From contig DATDKZ010000186.1 in the NCBI GenBank assembly GCA_036519575.1, forward strand, positions 1 to 13,364: a stretch of DNA of 13,364 nt, written 5' to 3'. The DNA comes from AC-69 sp036519575 (GTDB lineage: Bacteria; Actinomycetota; UBA4738; HRBIN12). The notes below the pieces were generated by a model. The model did not search any database. It was not told the DNA's origin and worked only from the letters and a program-made list of their open reading frames with translations. Made by a program: the position numbers and the translations under genes. Every line of letters begins with the position of its first letter. The first letter of the stretch is position 1. This document shows positions 1 through 7,154 of this stretch, piece by piece.

Positions 1-1872
1 GAGGGAAGCGCGGGCCGCCTGCTCCAGGTGGAAGGCGATCGACCGCGGGTACCGGGTCGACATGTCTGGGTCCTCGGAGAGCTTCGTCGCTACCTGCAGG
101 TGGAGCCGGAGCCGCTCCCGCTTCGGCAGGCTGTCGTAGGCAACGTCGCGGAGCAAGCCGTGGCGGAACCGCCAGTATCCTTCGCGGTCCTCGTCCCGAA
201 CCAGGAACTCCTCATCCTCGAGCACCTCAAGAACCTTGTCGTCGGGCTCTACCACGATCGCGAGCGACGCTCGGTCGAAGGTCCCGGGCGCGAACACGGA
301 GGCCTTGCGGATCAGGTCGCGAGCCTCCTCGGGCAGGTGGTCGATCCGAGCGGCGATGATCGCCTGCACCGTCGGCGGCAGAAGGCCCGGCGGAAGGGGC
401 CCGGTGTCCGAGGCCACCTCGGCATTGGCGTGCATGAGCATCCCGGTGGTCTCCACGATGAAGAAGGGGTTCCCCCCTGCATGGCGAGCGATCCGCGAGG
501 CCGAGGCCTCGTCGAGCCCTTCGCTCGCTTCTCTCGCCAGCTCGATGGCGTCCAAGAGCGACATGGCCTCGAGATGGAGGTTCATCGAATCGCCGAGGCC
601 TCCGCCCCAGTCCGGACGCTTGTCGAGCAGGTCGTAACGGGCCACGCACAACACGAACAGGGGGATGGTTCGTGCCCCCCGCACGAGCTGTTCCACGAGG
701 TCGAGGAGCGGCGGCTGCGCCAGATGGGCGTCCTCGACGACCATAACGACCGGACCGCGAGCCGCCAGGCCCTGGAGGAGCGCGAGCAGTCCCGAGCGGA
801 TCTCGGCCACCCGGTACCGGCGTCGATCCCGGGACTCCTCGCCCAGCCCGAGCGCGAGCCGGAGCAGGTCGACAATCTCCTTCGTCCGCTCCGTGGGGCA
901 ACAATCACGCACGAGCTCCTCGAGGCTCTGTTCCAACTGCTCGGGCGGCGCGTCTGGGGATTCCCCGATCTCCTGCAGGAGGATCTGGGCGACCGGGCCG
1001 AACGTGACGTCCTCCTCGAATGGGCTGGCCCGCCCGGTCAGGACCCTGGTCGTGTCCGGGAGTCCCGCGAGGAACTCCTCGACCACACGGCTCTTGCCGA
1101 TCCCCGGCTCGCCGAGCAGCGTGACCATGTGCCCTCGGCGAGCCTCCTGCGCGCGCTCGAACGTCTCGACGAGCAGACGAAGCTCCCGCCGACGGTCCAC
1201 GAAGGGGATCGTCCGGCGAGACGAGCGGGGCGCGAGGGCCAGGACCGGCCAGCTCGGAAGCGTTTCCTCGAACCCTTTCGCTCGCACCTCCAGCCGCTCG
1301 CCGTACTGGACGTGGTCCTTCGTGAGGAGCCACGTCGTCTCCCCGGCCAGCACGGTGCCCGGCTCGGCGGCTTGCTGGAGCCGGGCCGCGGCGTTCACCA
1401 CCGCTCCGTACAACAGGCCGGCCTCGGCTCCCTCGGTGCCGATGGCCACCCGTCCGGTGTTCACCCCCACCCGGCATTGAAGGGAGGCGGGCAACAGGAG
1501 GTTCTCGCCGAGCTCGGGCACCCGTTTCACGATGGCCAGGGCCGCTCGGATCGCTCGGATCGCGTCGTCGTCATGGGCGTGTGGGATGCCGAACACACCG
1601 ACCACTGCGTCGCCGGCGAGGTTGTATGCGCGACCCCGGAGCGACTCCAGCCCCTCGGTGACCGCCTGGTAGAAGGACGTGATCACCTCGCGGTAGCGCT
1701 CTGCGTCGATCTGCGCCGAGAGCCGGGTCGAGCCCACCAGGTCGGCGAAGACAACCGTGACGATCTTGCGCTCCTCCAGGAGCGGGGACCCCACCGGGAA
1801 CCCGCAGTTCGGACAGAACTTCGCCTCGTCGGGCAGCGGTTCACCGCAGCGTATGCACGTTGGCCGGTTCAT
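1..1872 (-). CDS. Zinc-ribbon / class III nucleotidyl cyclase / AAA-type ATPase signalling protein, 3' end cut by window edge
   Basis: The 624 visible residues read in order as follows. An N-terminal zinc ribbon has C6-x2-C9 and C20-x2-C23. A class III cyclase homology domain spans about 35-210, with FADLVGST (metal Asp44), GDAVVGVFG (metal Asp88) and VNAAARL (transition-state Asn160 and Arg164). An AAA/STAND-type ATPase follows, with Walker A GEPGIGKS at 254-261 and Walker B VVMVVEDAH at 375-383. Helical sequence continues to the edge. Known relatives join a cyclase to a LuxR/MalT-like ATPase and TPR-type repeats and often reach about 1000 residues, so the C terminus is probably missing here. 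The positions that usually select adenine are altered: the Lys before GD is Asn84 and the Asp of GDTVN is Ala157. Cyclic-nucleotide production is therefore uncertain. The ATG at 1872 keeps the zinc ribbon, but no Shine-Dalgarno sequence is obvious and the codon sits in an inverted repeat. The gene lies 45 bases after the DUF35 gene, probably in the same transcript. Confidence 0.88.
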   Translation of the reverse strand, partial: MNRPTCIRCGEPLPDEAKFCPNCGFPVGSPLLEERKIVTVVFADLVGSTRLSAQIDAERYREVITSFYQAVTEGLESLRGRAYNLAGDAVVGVFGIPHAHDDDAIRAIRAALAIVKRVPELGENLLLPASLQCRVGVNTGRVAIGTEGAEAGLLYGAVVNAAARLQQAAEPGTVLAGETTWLLTKDHVQYGERLEVRAKGFEETLPSWPVLALAPRSSRRTIPFVDRRRELRLLVETFERAQEARRGHMVTLLGEPGIGKSRVVEEFLAGLPDTTRVLTGRASPFEEDVTFGPVAQILLQEIGESPDAPPEQLEQSLEELVRDCCPTERTKEIVDLLRLALGLGEESRDRRRYRVAEIRSGLLALLQGLAARGPVVMVVEDAHLAQPPLLDLVEQLVRGARTIPLFVLCVARYDLLDKRPDWGGGLGDSMNLHLEAMSLLDAIELAREASEGLDEASASRIARHAGGNPFFIVETTGMLMHANAEVASDTGPLPPGLLPPTVQAIIAARIDHLPEEARDLIRKASVFAPGTFDRASLAIVVEPDDKVLEVLEDEEFLVRDEDREGYWRFRHGLLRDVAYDSLPKRERLRLHLQVATKLSEDPDMSTRYPRSIAFHLEQAARASL

Positions 1873-1888
1873 CCGGCCAAAGCATACG
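1850..1888 (-). promoter_or_regulatory. Two-part inverted repeat enclosing the start codon of the cyclase gene
   Basis: An inner perfect 8-bp inverted repeat (TTGGCCGG at 1860-1867, CCGGCCAA at 1873-1880) surrounds a 5-base loop. On the minus strand that loop reads ATGAA, which is the cyclase start codon. An outer 7-bp repeat (CGTATGC at 1850-1856, GCATACG at 1882-1888) extends it, with an internal loop of 3 bases on one side and 1 on the other. In mRNA this would be a 15-bp stem with AUG in the apical loop. It could control translation, or in DNA be a dyad operator. It is less likely a terminator of the upstream operon, because no T-run follows. The repeat is seen directly; the role is inferred. 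Confidence 0.6.
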
Positions 1889-1917
1889 AGGGGCCGATGA
1901 CCGCCCTCCGACCGGCC

Positions 1918-2400
1918 TTACCCGTTCTCCGCATCGGCCAGGGCGAACCCCAGGATGTCCAGGATCGAGCCGGTGCGCTCGGCGGGAGGCCGAAGGACGA
2001 CCTCCACCCGCTCCCCGATCTCGAGCGGCTCGTCGCCCGGGTCGAGGACGTGATGGAGCAGGACCGCGTCGGCCCCGTCGAGGCGAACGAGCCCCAACGT
2101 GACCGGCCGGTCGAGCGGATCGCCCTCGACGCCGGCGAAACCGATCGTGAACGAGACGAGCGTGCCGCCCGGGCCGAGCTCGACATCGGCGGCGAGCTCA
2201 GCGAAGCACCGTTCGCAGAACAGCCTGGCCGGAACGTACGTGTAGGCGCACTGCTCGCAGCGAGACCCGAGGACCGCGCCGCGGTCTCGGAGTGCCGTGA
2301 GGAACGCCTCGCCGGCCACGCCGGGCGTGTATCGATGCGCGACGGGGAAGTCGCCCGGCCACCGCCGGACCTGGTCCGGGCGAGCCACCTTCTCCCGCAT
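1918..2400 (-). CDS. Stand-alone DUF35 protein (zinc ribbon plus OB fold, ChsH2-C / acyl-CoA-binding type)
   Basis: This 160-residue protein has a helical N terminus (about 10-42), a rubredoxin-like zinc ribbon with C48-x2-C51 and C62-x2-C65, and an OB-fold half (about 70-150) ending in ERTGSILDI. DUF35 proteins pair with thiolase-fold enzymes, for example ChsH2 with the aldolase Ltp2 and the archaeal thiolase/HMG-CoA synthase complex. They are thought to bind the CoA moiety or bridge active sites. The ATG at 2400 shares its A with the TGA stop of the upstream thiolase-DUF35 gene (TGATG), which implies translational coupling. Its C-terminal half resembles the DUF35 domain fused to that upstream protein, with the same ERTGSILDI stretch and a similar FCERCF motif. 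I infer that it is the partner of thiolase-like protein A, which lacks a DUF35 domain. The family call is firm; the partner assignment is inference. Confidence 0.88.
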   Translation of the reverse strand: MREKVARPDQVRRWPGDFPVAHRYTPGVAGEAFLTALRDRGAVLGSRCEQCAYTYVPARLFCERCFAELAADVELGPGGTLVSFTIGFAGVEGDPLDRPVTLGLVRLDGADAVLLHHVLDPGDEPLEIGERVEVVLRPPAERTGSILDILGFALADAENG

Positions 2401-4109
2401 CAGACAGGTCTCCTGGGCCGGAAGTGGTCGATGTCGAGGATTGAGCCGGTCCGCTCGCCGACCGGCTTCCACACGGCCTCGACGTCCATGCCGATGCGTA
2501 CGTCGTCGGGGTCGACCTCGCCGAGCAGGTGCAGGAGTCCGCCGTCGGAGCCGTCGATGGACACCACAGCGGGGATCTCGGGCGGCTCGAGCGGCTGCAT
2601 GTCCCAGGACACGTGACAGATGGAATACGTCTGCACCGCCCCTGTGTGCTCGACCTCGATCCAGCGATCGGTCTCCCGGAAGCATCGCTCGCAGAACATG
2701 CGAGGCGGAACCAGGACCCGCTCACATCTCCGACACTCGCGGCCCAGGATCTTTCCGGCACGAAGCCCGTCCAGGAATCGCCCCACAGCGACGCCGGCAT
2801 CCCACGAGTACCGTGCGCCGAGCCGGTGGTCGACCGCTCCCACGGCGGTGCGGAACGCGGCGTCGGAGAGCGGGTGGCCCCCGCTCGTGTACGGCGGCGT
2901 CTGCACGACCGGCAGCCCCGCGGTCGCCTTCGGTGATCCAGGGTCGGTGCCCATCACGACGACCGTCCCGACCTGCATGAGGTCGCCCCACGCCTGGGCT
3001 ACGCCGCGTTCGGGGGTCCCCGGCACCTGCCTCGCTCCCGCCTCCCCCCGCAGCTGCCAGAACAGCTCCGCGACCTTCATCAGGCCGGCAGCCGCGATGG
3101 GGTTCCCCACGCCGAGCAGTCCGCCCGATGGGCAGGATGGCAGGTCGCCATCGCGATCCAGAACGCCGTCGCGTGCCGCCTCCGGAGCCTTGCCCTTGTC
3201 GAACAGGAGCAATCCCTCGAGGTGATGCAGCTCCTTGTAGTCGAATGGGTCGTAGGGCTCGGCGACGTGGATCTGTTTGCGCGGCTCCTTCACCCCGGCC
3301 ATGTCGTAGGCCATCCGCGCCGCGTTCTCGACGTACTCCGGATACACGAGATCACGGTTGGTCCAGTACGTCGAGTCGAGGTTCCAGCCGACCCCTTCGA
3401 TCCACACCGGACGATCGGTGATCCGTTTGGCCGCCTCCTCAGACGCGACGACCACGGCCACGGCGCCGTCGGAGATCGGCGAGACGTCGAGCCGCTGCAC
3501 CGGCCAGGCCAACACCTCGCTCGCCAGGACATCGTCGACGGTGATGTCGGCCTGTCCCAGGAGGGCGGCGGGATGCTCCGCCGCGTTCCGCTTGTTCTTC
3601 ACCGCGACAGAGGCGATGTCGCGTTTGTCCAATCCGTGCACCGACATGTAGCGGTTCATCTCCAGGGCGAAGATCCACAGCAGATTCGGGCCGAGCGGCC
3701 GTTCCAGGATGTTGTCGAAGATCGTCAGGAAGGCGCCCTGGGGATGCGGCTGGGTCGAGGACATCTTCTCCTCGGCGACCAACAAGGCCACGTCGAACAT
3801 GCCGCTCGCCACCGTGTACCAGCCCTGGATGGCGGTGAACACGCCGCTGCCCCCTCCCACGTAGGTGCGGATGAACGGCTTGCCGAAGCCGCCGGCGCCG
3901 TCGGAGAGGTACTCCCCCTTCATGTGCACGCCATCGAAGGCATCCGGTGCCGACGTCAGGCAGACCGCGTCGACGTCGGCCAGGCTGAGCTCACACGAAT
4001 CCAGGGCCGCCCTCGCGGCCTCCCACGCCAGCTCCTTGCCGGTCTCCTGCGCTCGGCGCATGAATCGGGTCATGCCCGCGCCGACCACCGCGACTCGGGT
4101 GCCGCTCAT
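2400..4109 (-). CDS. Thiolase-like protein fused to a C-terminal DUF35 domain (putative Ltp2/ChsH2-type CoA-ester aldolase)
   Basis: This 569-residue protein has an SCP2/lipid-transfer-type thiolase fold at about 1-395. A linker and helix (about 410-455) follow, then a DUF35 module with zinc Cys459, Cys462, Cys473 and Cys476 and an OB fold to the end. Family landmarks are present: VAVVGAG at the start, EPYDPFDYKELHHLEGL at 284-300, SGG at 328-330 and QLRGEAGARQV at 352-362. The thiolase catalytic set is not. The nucleophile-Cys region reads GGGSGV (85-90), the GHP His is Asn336 (GNP), and no C-terminal Cys motif is seen near GTVVVMG. Loss of these residues together with a DUF35 partner is the known pattern of the steroid side-chain aldolase Ltp2-ChsH2, so C-C lyase chemistry on a CoA ester is more likely than thiolysis. 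The substrate cannot be told from sequence. The ATG at 4109 overlaps the VOC gene stop by four bases. Confidence 0.87.
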   Translation of the reverse strand: MSGTRVAVVGAGMTRFMRRAQETGKELAWEAARAALDSCELSLADVDAVCLTSAPDAFDGVHMKGEYLSDGAGGFGKPFIRTYVGGGSGVFTAIQGWYTVASGMFDVALLVAEEKMSSTQPHPQGAFLTIFDNILERPLGPNLLWIFALEMNRYMSVHGLDKRDIASVAVKNKRNAAEHPAALLGQADITVDDVLASEVLAWPVQRLDVSPISDGAVAVVVASEEAAKRITDRPVWIEGVGWNLDSTYWTNRDLVYPEYVENAARMAYDMAGVKEPRKQIHVAEPYDPFDYKELHHLEGLLLFDKGKAPEAARDGVLDRDGDLPSCPSGGLLGVGNPIAAAGLMKVAELFWQLRGEAGARQVPGTPERGVAQAWGDLMQVGTVVVMGTDPGSPKATAGLPVVQTPPYTSGGHPLSDAAFRTAVGAVDHRLGARYSWDAGVAVGRFLDGLRAGKILGRECRRCERVLVPPRMFCERCFRETDRWIEVEHTGAVQTYSICHVSWDMQPLEPPEIPAVVSIDGSDGGLLHLLGEVDPDDVRIGMDVEAVWKPVGERTGSILDIDHFRPRRPV

Positions 4110-4477
4110 GATCGCGCCGGATCCTGCGGGTACTCCAGCAGGCCGAGGACATTGCCGTCGGGATCCTGGAACTCGACGAACCTCGGCTCACCGCCCTCGC
4201 CTCCGCCTTCGGGGGTGAAACTGATCCCGCGGGCGGCCAGTTCGAGCCGGCTGGCGTCCAGATCGTCGACCCGAAACGCCACCGTGCCACCGGTCCGGTG
4301 CTCGCCCTGCCCGGAAGCGTGGAGCCCAATCTGCACGGGACCCGCCTCGAACTGGGCCCAGTCGTCGCCCGTTCGATACAGGAGCCGAAGACCAAGCACG
4401 TCCTGGTAGAAGGTCACCGCTCGTTCCATGTCGGAGACGAAGAAGTAGACGAGATCGGCCCCCTTCAGCCCGCTCAC
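4106..4477 (-). CDS. Small VOC-fold (glyoxalase/bleomycin-resistance-like) protein
   Basis: This 123-residue protein has two beta-alpha-beta-beta-beta repeats typical of a VOC fold. The first contains FFVSDMERAVTFYQDVLGL (12-30). The second contains VAFRVDDLDAS (66-76) and ends in FQDPDGNVLGLLE (103-115). The GTG at 4477 is chosen because it overlaps the upstream stop as GTGA; its own TGA overlaps the next gene as ATGA. It therefore sits tightly coupled between the two thiolase-like genes and probably acts on the same substrate or product. Methylmalonyl-CoA epimerase is a VOC protein, which is tempting here. However, by my alignment the two usual metal His positions are Leu9 and Thr65, and only the terminal Glu115 is in place. 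A metal-dependent epimerase or glyoxalase is therefore unlikely, and it may be a binding or non-metal catalytic VOC protein. Confidence 0.83.
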   Translation of the reverse strand: MSGLKGADLVYFFVSDMERAVTFYQDVLGLRLLYRTGDDWAQFEAGPVQIGLHASGQGEHRTGGTVAFRVDDLDASRLELAARGISFTPEGGGEGGEPRFVEFQDPDGNVLGLLEYPQDPARS

Positions 4478-5637
4478 GTCCCCTCCCCGCTCCCCAGCAC
4501 GATCACTGCGGCGGACGTCGTGGGCACCCCTCGCCAGCTCTGGGCCAGGGCGACGTACGCCTCGTCCACCTGCCGCTCGCCCGCCTCCCCCCGTAGCTGC
4601 TCTACGCACTCCAGGAGCCGGGCCAGGCCGTTCGCCTCGAACAGGTTCCCCTGGCCCAGGGAGCCGCCCGAGACGTTTACGGGGAGCTCGCCGTCCGCCT
4701 CGAGCGCACCCCCCTCCAGCATCTCGGCCAGCTCGCCCACCGTCCCCAACCCGAGGGCCTCGAGGTGCTGGAGCTCCTTGAACGCGAAGACGTCGTCGAC
4801 CTCGGCGAGATCGATCTCCTCCCCCGGATCCTCCACACCCGCCATCGCGTAGGCGCGCTCCGCCGCCCTCGCGACGAAATCCGCCTCCCCCCACGTCCGG
4901 CTCTCTAGCGTGGGACTCCCCGACGACCACCCCGCGCCCAGTGCCCACACCGGAGCCTCGGTGAGGTCGCCGGCCCGCTCCTCGACGGCGAGCACGACCA
5001 CGACGCAGCCGTCGGCCCTCCCCGCCACCTCGAGCTCCCGGAGCGGCCAGGACACCGGTCCGGAGGCCTCGACATCCTCGGCCCTGACGTCGGCGGGATA
5101 CGCGGCCCTGGGGTTGTCGAGGGCGTTCGTCCTGTTCTTGGCGGCGACCATCGCGCAATGTTCCTCGGTGAGTCCGGTCCGCTCGAGGAAAGCGTTCATG
5201 TCGAGGCCGGCGACGGCCAGCGTGGGAACGCCGAGCGGTCGGTTGAACACCGGATCCATGGCGAACTGCTCGATCGCGCCGAGGGTGAGGACGTCGGAGA
5301 CCTTGCTGTGGGCCTCAACGGCCACCACCCGAGCCGCCCCCGAGCGGATCAGCATGAGCGCGGTGGCCACCCCGAACAGCCCGTCGGCGGCCACCGTCTG
5401 CACGGGCCGCTGCACTGCCCCGAGCTGGTCGGGTACGTACTCGTCGAAGATGCTCGTGCCTTCGAGGTAGTCCTCGGAACAGCAGACGAACGAGTCGACG
5501 TCGGCTCGCGGATCGACCTGCGCGTCCGCGTAGGCTCGTTGGGCCGCCTCGAACATCAGCTCCTTGTACGACAGTCCGGCGGTGATCGGGGCGAACCCCG
5601 CATGCCCGATGCCGACGACCGCGACCCTGGGTTCCAC
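4474..5637 (-). CDS. Thiolase-like protein A lacking the thiolase catalytic residues (putative partner of DUF35)
   Basis: This 387-residue SCP2-type thiolase-fold protein begins RVAVVGIGHAGF. The GTG at 5637 is chosen because this first beta strand starts at once after it; an AG-rich GAGG lies about 12 bases upstream. Landmarks are EVDDVFAFKELQHLEALGL (279-297), NVSGGSLGQGN (321-331) and EQLRGEAGERQV (346-357). The usual Cys segment reads VAADGLFGV (82-90) with no Cys, GHP has become GNL (330-332), and the C terminus lacks the second Cys motif. Its length matches a thiolase without any DUF35 extension. It is the first gene of a coupled four-gene set (A, VOC, B-DUF35, DUF35), 41 bases after the PH-domain gene. 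By analogy to Ltp2 I infer a CoA-ester lyase or another non-thiolase reaction. A purely structural subunit for protein B is also possible. Confidence 0.86.
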   Translation of the reverse strand: MEPRVAVVGIGHAGFAPITAGLSYKELMFEAAQRAYADAQVDPRADVDSFVCCSEDYLEGTSIFDEYVPDQLGAVQRPVQTVAADGLFGVATALMLIRSGAARVVAVEAHSKVSDVLTLGAIEQFAMDPVFNRPLGVPTLAVAGLDMNAFLERTGLTEEHCAMVAAKNRTNALDNPRAAYPADVRAEDVEASGPVSWPLRELEVAGRADGCVVVVLAVEERAGDLTEAPVWALGAGWSSGSPTLESRTWGEADFVARAAERAYAMAGVEDPGEEIDLAEVDDVFAFKELQHLEALGLGTVGELAEMLEGGALEADGELPVNVSGGSLGQGNLFEANGLARLLECVEQLRGEAGERQVDEAYVALAQSWRGVPTTSAAVIVLGSGEGT

Positions 5638-5678
5638 GCTCCGGTTATACCTCGCTCGCGGCCGATGCCACGAGGCGC

Positions 5679-6305
5679 TCAGCCGCCCAGGATCCTACGC
5701 TTCTGGGCCTGGAACTCCTCCTCCGTGAGGACGCCCCGGGCCCGAAGGTCGGCCAGGCGTTCGAGCTCGGTGGTGGCCGATGGTGCGGAGGCCCCCGCCG
5801 AACGCCCGTGGAACATGCGCAGCTGATTGCGCTCGCCCTGTTCGTAGATGGTCTTCTGGACGTGCTCGGGCTCGCGGATGTCCTCGAACACCTGCCGGCC
5901 CCGCTCGCCTGCGGACTCGATGATGAGGTCACCCGCCCCGATCACCCGCTCGAAGACGCCCTGCTGGAATCGCACGTCGTTCACGGCCTCGAGCGGGATC
6001 TCCATCGATGACTTCGCGATCCAGCCCTGGCGGTGGATCACCCGGTCCGAGGTCACGACGAAGTGGGAGGTGAGGAAGCGAACGGTGTCGCGCACCGGCC
6101 AGACGATGAATACGACGAAGCCGGCCACGATGACCGTCCAAAACAGGACCTCGTGGCCGGCGTCCGGGAGGCGTGGGAGCGCGAGGCCCCACGCCACCGC
6201 GATCAGGACCGTGAAGAGGATCGATCGCGCCAGCGCGATCGGGTGTGGGCGCAGATCGAGGACCAACTCCTCGCCCTCGATGAGCAGCCGCCGCGGGAAC
6301 GCCAC
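5679..6305 (-). CDS. Membrane-anchored bacterial PH-domain protein with C-terminal SHOCT motif
   Basis: This 208-residue protein has two predicted membrane segments (about 26-43 and 52-70). A bacterial PH (DUF304/bPH2-like) domain follows at about 72-157, containing the typical FVVTSDRVIHRQGWIAKSSMEIPL region. A Ser/Ala-rich linker leads to a C-terminal SHOCT motif (about 179-207, LERLADLRARGVLTEEEFQAQKRRIL, given here by name because it matches the family closely). SHOCT is a short oligomerisation or interaction motif common at the ends of actinobacterial membrane proteins. The GTG at 6305 is the start that keeps the N-terminal strand, and a GGAGG lies about 13 bases upstream. It sits between the biotin ligase and the thiolase-like genes with gaps of 36 and 41 bases. 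No enzyme function is expected, and its link to the CoA-ester genes is unknown. Confidence 0.85.
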   Translation of the reverse strand: MAFPRRLLIEGEELVLDLRPHPIALARSILFTVLIAVAWGLALPRLPDAGHEVLFWTVIVAGFVVFIVWPVRDTVRFLTSHFVVTSDRVIHRQGWIAKSSMEIPLEAVNDVRFQQGVFERVIGAGDLIIESAGERGRQVFEDIREPEHVQKTIYEQGERNQLRMFHGRSAGASAPSATTELERLADLRARGVLTEEEFQAQKRRILGG

Positions 6306-6341
6306 GGCCGGACCGTATCCTCCCCTCCGTCGGGGGGCAAC

Positions 6342-7121
6342 TCATCCAGACGCGCCGGTTGCTCCCCGTCGGAGCTGTTCGACGTCGCCGAAGCGCACCA
6401 CCTCCAGGGCGTCGTCCGTCCGCACCACCAGCCCTCCGTCTTCGTCGAGGTCGACCGCCTCGCCCTCCGTCACGAGGCCGGCGGTGGTCGTGACGCGAAC
6501 CCGCGTTCCGATCGTGGCGCAGACCTTCCGGTACGCCGACACGGTCGCACCGGGGAACGCGGGGTGGCCCGGTTCGTAACGCCCGGCGAAGGCGACGAGG
6601 AAGGAGTCGAGCACATCGGAGTGCTCGACGTCCCCGAGGGCGGCGGCGCCGGCGACGGCCGGTGCCGCCGCCACGTTCACCCCGACACCAAGGAGAACGT
6701 GCTCGATCCCGTCGCGACGCAGCGTCGACTCGGCGATGATGCCGCCCGCCTTTCCCTCCCCCACCATCAGGTCGTTCGGCCACTTGCACCGGGCCTCCAC
6801 CCCCGCCGCCTCTCGGCATGCCACGGCCAGGGCCCAGCCGGCCAGGAGCGGGATCAGCCCTCCGCGTTCGGGCGCAAGGTCCGGACGCAGGATCATGGAG
6901 AACATCAGGGCCCGGCCGGGCTCGTCGACCCATCGTCGGTCCAGACGACCACGTCCCTCGGTCTGGTGCGCCGCAGCCACCAGGGTCCACTCCGGGGCCC
7001 CCTCCTCCGCGAGCGACCGGGCGGTGAGCTGGGTCGAACGGGTAACCTCGTCGAACCGGACGGGGGCGTGGACCCCGATCCGTTCGAGCGCACGGGTAAG
7101 CGCGAGTTCGGACAACGGCAA
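6342..7121 (-). CDS. birA: Biotin-[acetyl-CoA-carboxylase] ligase, monofunctional (no DNA-binding domain)
   Basis: This enzyme activates biotin with ATP and transfers it to the BCCP lysine. Visible signatures are the biotinyl-AMP loop TEGRGRLDRRW at 54-64, the KWPNDL motif at 113-118, KAGGIIAE at 124-131 and GVGVNV at 145-150. A short C-terminal SH3-like domain follows (about 205-250). At 259 residues from the TTG at 7121 there is no room for the N-terminal winged helix of E. coli BirA, so it should not act as a repressor. I chose the TTG because a GGGAG (minus strand, forward 7130-7134) lies 8 bases upstream and no ATG or GTG is available near the domain start. The open frame continues further up to 7298, but that part overlaps the divergent carboxylase gene and looks non-coding. 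Its natural substrate is probably the BCCP domain encoded divergently 51 bases away. Confidence 0.93.
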   Translation of the reverse strand: MPLSELALTRALERIGVHAPVRFDEVTRSTQLTARSLAEEGAPEWTLVAAAHQTEGRGRLDRRWVDEPGRALMFSMILRPDLAPERGGLIPLLAGWALAVACREAAGVEARCKWPNDLMVGEGKAGGIIAESTLRRDGIEHVLLGVGVNVAAAPAVAGAAALGDVEHSDVLDSFLVAFAGRYEPGHPAFPGATVSAYRKVCATIGTRVRVTTTAGLVTEGEAVDLDEDGGLVVRTDDALEVVRFGDVEQLRRGATGASG

Positions 7122-7125
7122 AGGT

Positions 7126-7154
7126 TTGACTCCCGTCCGGGTGCAGACGATTAT
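7126..7154 (+). promoter_or_regulatory. Putative sigma-70-type promoter of the acyl-CoA carboxylase gene
   Basis: A TTGACT (-35, 7126-7131) is followed after exactly 17 bases by GATTAT (-10, 7149-7154). The predicted transcript would begin near 7161, giving a leader of about 12 bases before the GTG at 7173. The -35 overlaps the ribosome-binding site of the divergent birA gene. The match is by eye; no start site is known. Confidence 0.5.

Noticed and set aside
28..2616. An 862-codon open frame on the plus strand at the left end
   Set aside because: It mirrors the cyclase/ATPase, DUF35 and thiolase-DUF35 genes on the other strand, which carry clear motifs. Its own translation is low-complexity and unrecognisable.
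4106..4477. VOC gene as the methylmalonyl-CoA epimerase of the pathway
   Set aside because: The position near a mutase is suggestive, but two of the three metal-ligand positions are not His, and it is coupled to the thiolase-like genes rather than to the mutase.
4478..5158. N-terminal extension of the VOC protein to 350 residues
   Set aside because: It lies wholly within thiolase-like gene A in another frame and is a Gly/Arg-rich shadow. The GTGA overlap gives a natural start at 4477.
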